From Leptospira ainazelensis (GTDB lineage: Bacteria > Spirochaetota > Leptospiria > Leptospirales > Leptospiraceae): 64,000 nucleotides of DNA. The position numbers and the translations under genes were made by a program. Where the stretch lies: positions 87,277 through 151,276 of the forward strand of contig NZ_JAFFPT010000013.1 in assembly GCF_016918785.1 (NCBI RefSeq), read 5' to 3'. Under the pieces are notes generated by a model. That model saw nothing but the letters and a program-made list of their open reading frames with translations, was not told the origin of the DNA and did not search any database. Positions within the stretch are counted from its first letter, which is position 1; each line of letters starts with the position of its first letter. This document shows positions 63,928 through 64,000 of the stretch, in pieces.

Positions 63928-64000
63928 ATGGATAAATTATCAGGGATAGAGTTTCCGGGTTTAGGTAAAAGAGTTTTTCCGGAAGACTGGAGGAAGGAAC
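63928..64000 (+). CDS. Second tail fibre gene, partial, runs off the window
   Basis: ATG 63928 (CACGGAGCAAAC upstream) begins MDKLSGIEFPGLGKRVFPED, almost identical to the fibre at 62263. The window ends 24 codons in. A 123-base non-coding spacer separates the two fibre genes. Tandem fibre paralogues suggest either an extra fibre with different specificity or a switching cassette. Confidence 0.75.
   Translation, partial: MDKLSGIEFPGLGKRVFPEDWRKE

Larger units (their letters stand above)
43172..64000. mobile_element. Contractile-tail phage element (prophage or tailocin), right end outside the window
   Basis: Left part: leftward early genes including Gam, ending at a strong hairpin. Centre: divergent repressor, HTH regulator, lysis cassette. 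Right part: full contractile-tail operon to two fibre genes. No integrase, transposase, terminase, portal or capsid protein was found in 20.8 kb. Left limit taken between the fumC terminator and the hairpin; right limit unknown. Head genes are missing from the place (between lysis and sheath) where Mu-like and P2-like phages keep them. Confidence 0.7.

Overview
The window is chromosomal DNA from a pathogenic-clade Leptospira. Base composition looks around 40% GC by eye, nearer the L. santarosai/weilii/borgpetersenii range than L. interrogans (not computed). The assignment rests on a lone 5S rRNA gene unlinked to 16S/23S, a tmRNA with the tag ANNELALAA, many Leptospira-type regulators (GAF/SpoIIE phosphatase, GAF/sigma-54 activator, several cyclase-fold proteins, ECF sigma with FecR) and frequent TTG starts.

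Positions 1-43,000 are ordinary chromosome. 0.1-5.3 kb: PilZ protein, HELGH metalloprotease-like protein, engB, tilS (broken by one extra base in an A10 run) and a zinc-ribbon/GAF/GAF/SpoIIE phosphatase. 5.4-12.6 kb: sigma-54 activator, a gene desert, a DUF3095 protein, a SET protein, an ABC exporter and an ACT-domain protein. 12.8-16.0 kb: two paralogous proteins that look like HD-GYP domains without their metal-binding residues. 16.1-19.4 kb: aroC, nuoG, nuoI. 19.4-24.9 kb: orphan DUF433 protein, polyserine lipoprotein, ECF sigma/FecR/exported-protein module, ssrA and a DsbA-like protein. 25-32.8 kb: DUF5939-type cyclase, avtA, a large membrane-linked unknown, and a seven-repeat FG-GAP lipoprotein. 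32.9-38 kb: 5S rRNA then rpmH-rnpA-yidD-yidC-jag-mnmE, a conserved translation/membrane-insertion cluster; rnpA has no conventional start codon. 38-42.9 kb: malic enzyme, a large unknown and fumC.

From about 43.2 kb to the right end lies a Mu/P2-like phage element. A leftward block of small overlapping early genes (host-nuclease inhibitor Gam, DUF1353 protein, zinc-ribbon and tiny unlisted proteins) diverges from a Cro/cI-type repressor. Rightward come an HTH regulator, a lysis cassette (two small membrane proteins, an overlapping spanin-like pair, a C39-like cysteine peptidase), then 0.9 kb of mostly non-coding DNA where terminase, portal and capsid genes would normally sit, then a complete contractile-tail operon: sheath, tube, chaperone with an in-phase A AAA AAG slippery site, tape measure, LysM proteins, hub, spike, gpW, gpJ, gpI, fibre-associated protein, fibre, and the start of a second nearly identical fibre.

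The most interesting reading is that this element is a phage-tail-like particle (tailocin, contractile R type) with lysis genes, a frameshift-controlled chaperone and tandem fibre genes. The alternative is a prophage whose head and integration genes lie beyond the right edge. The window alone cannot decide.
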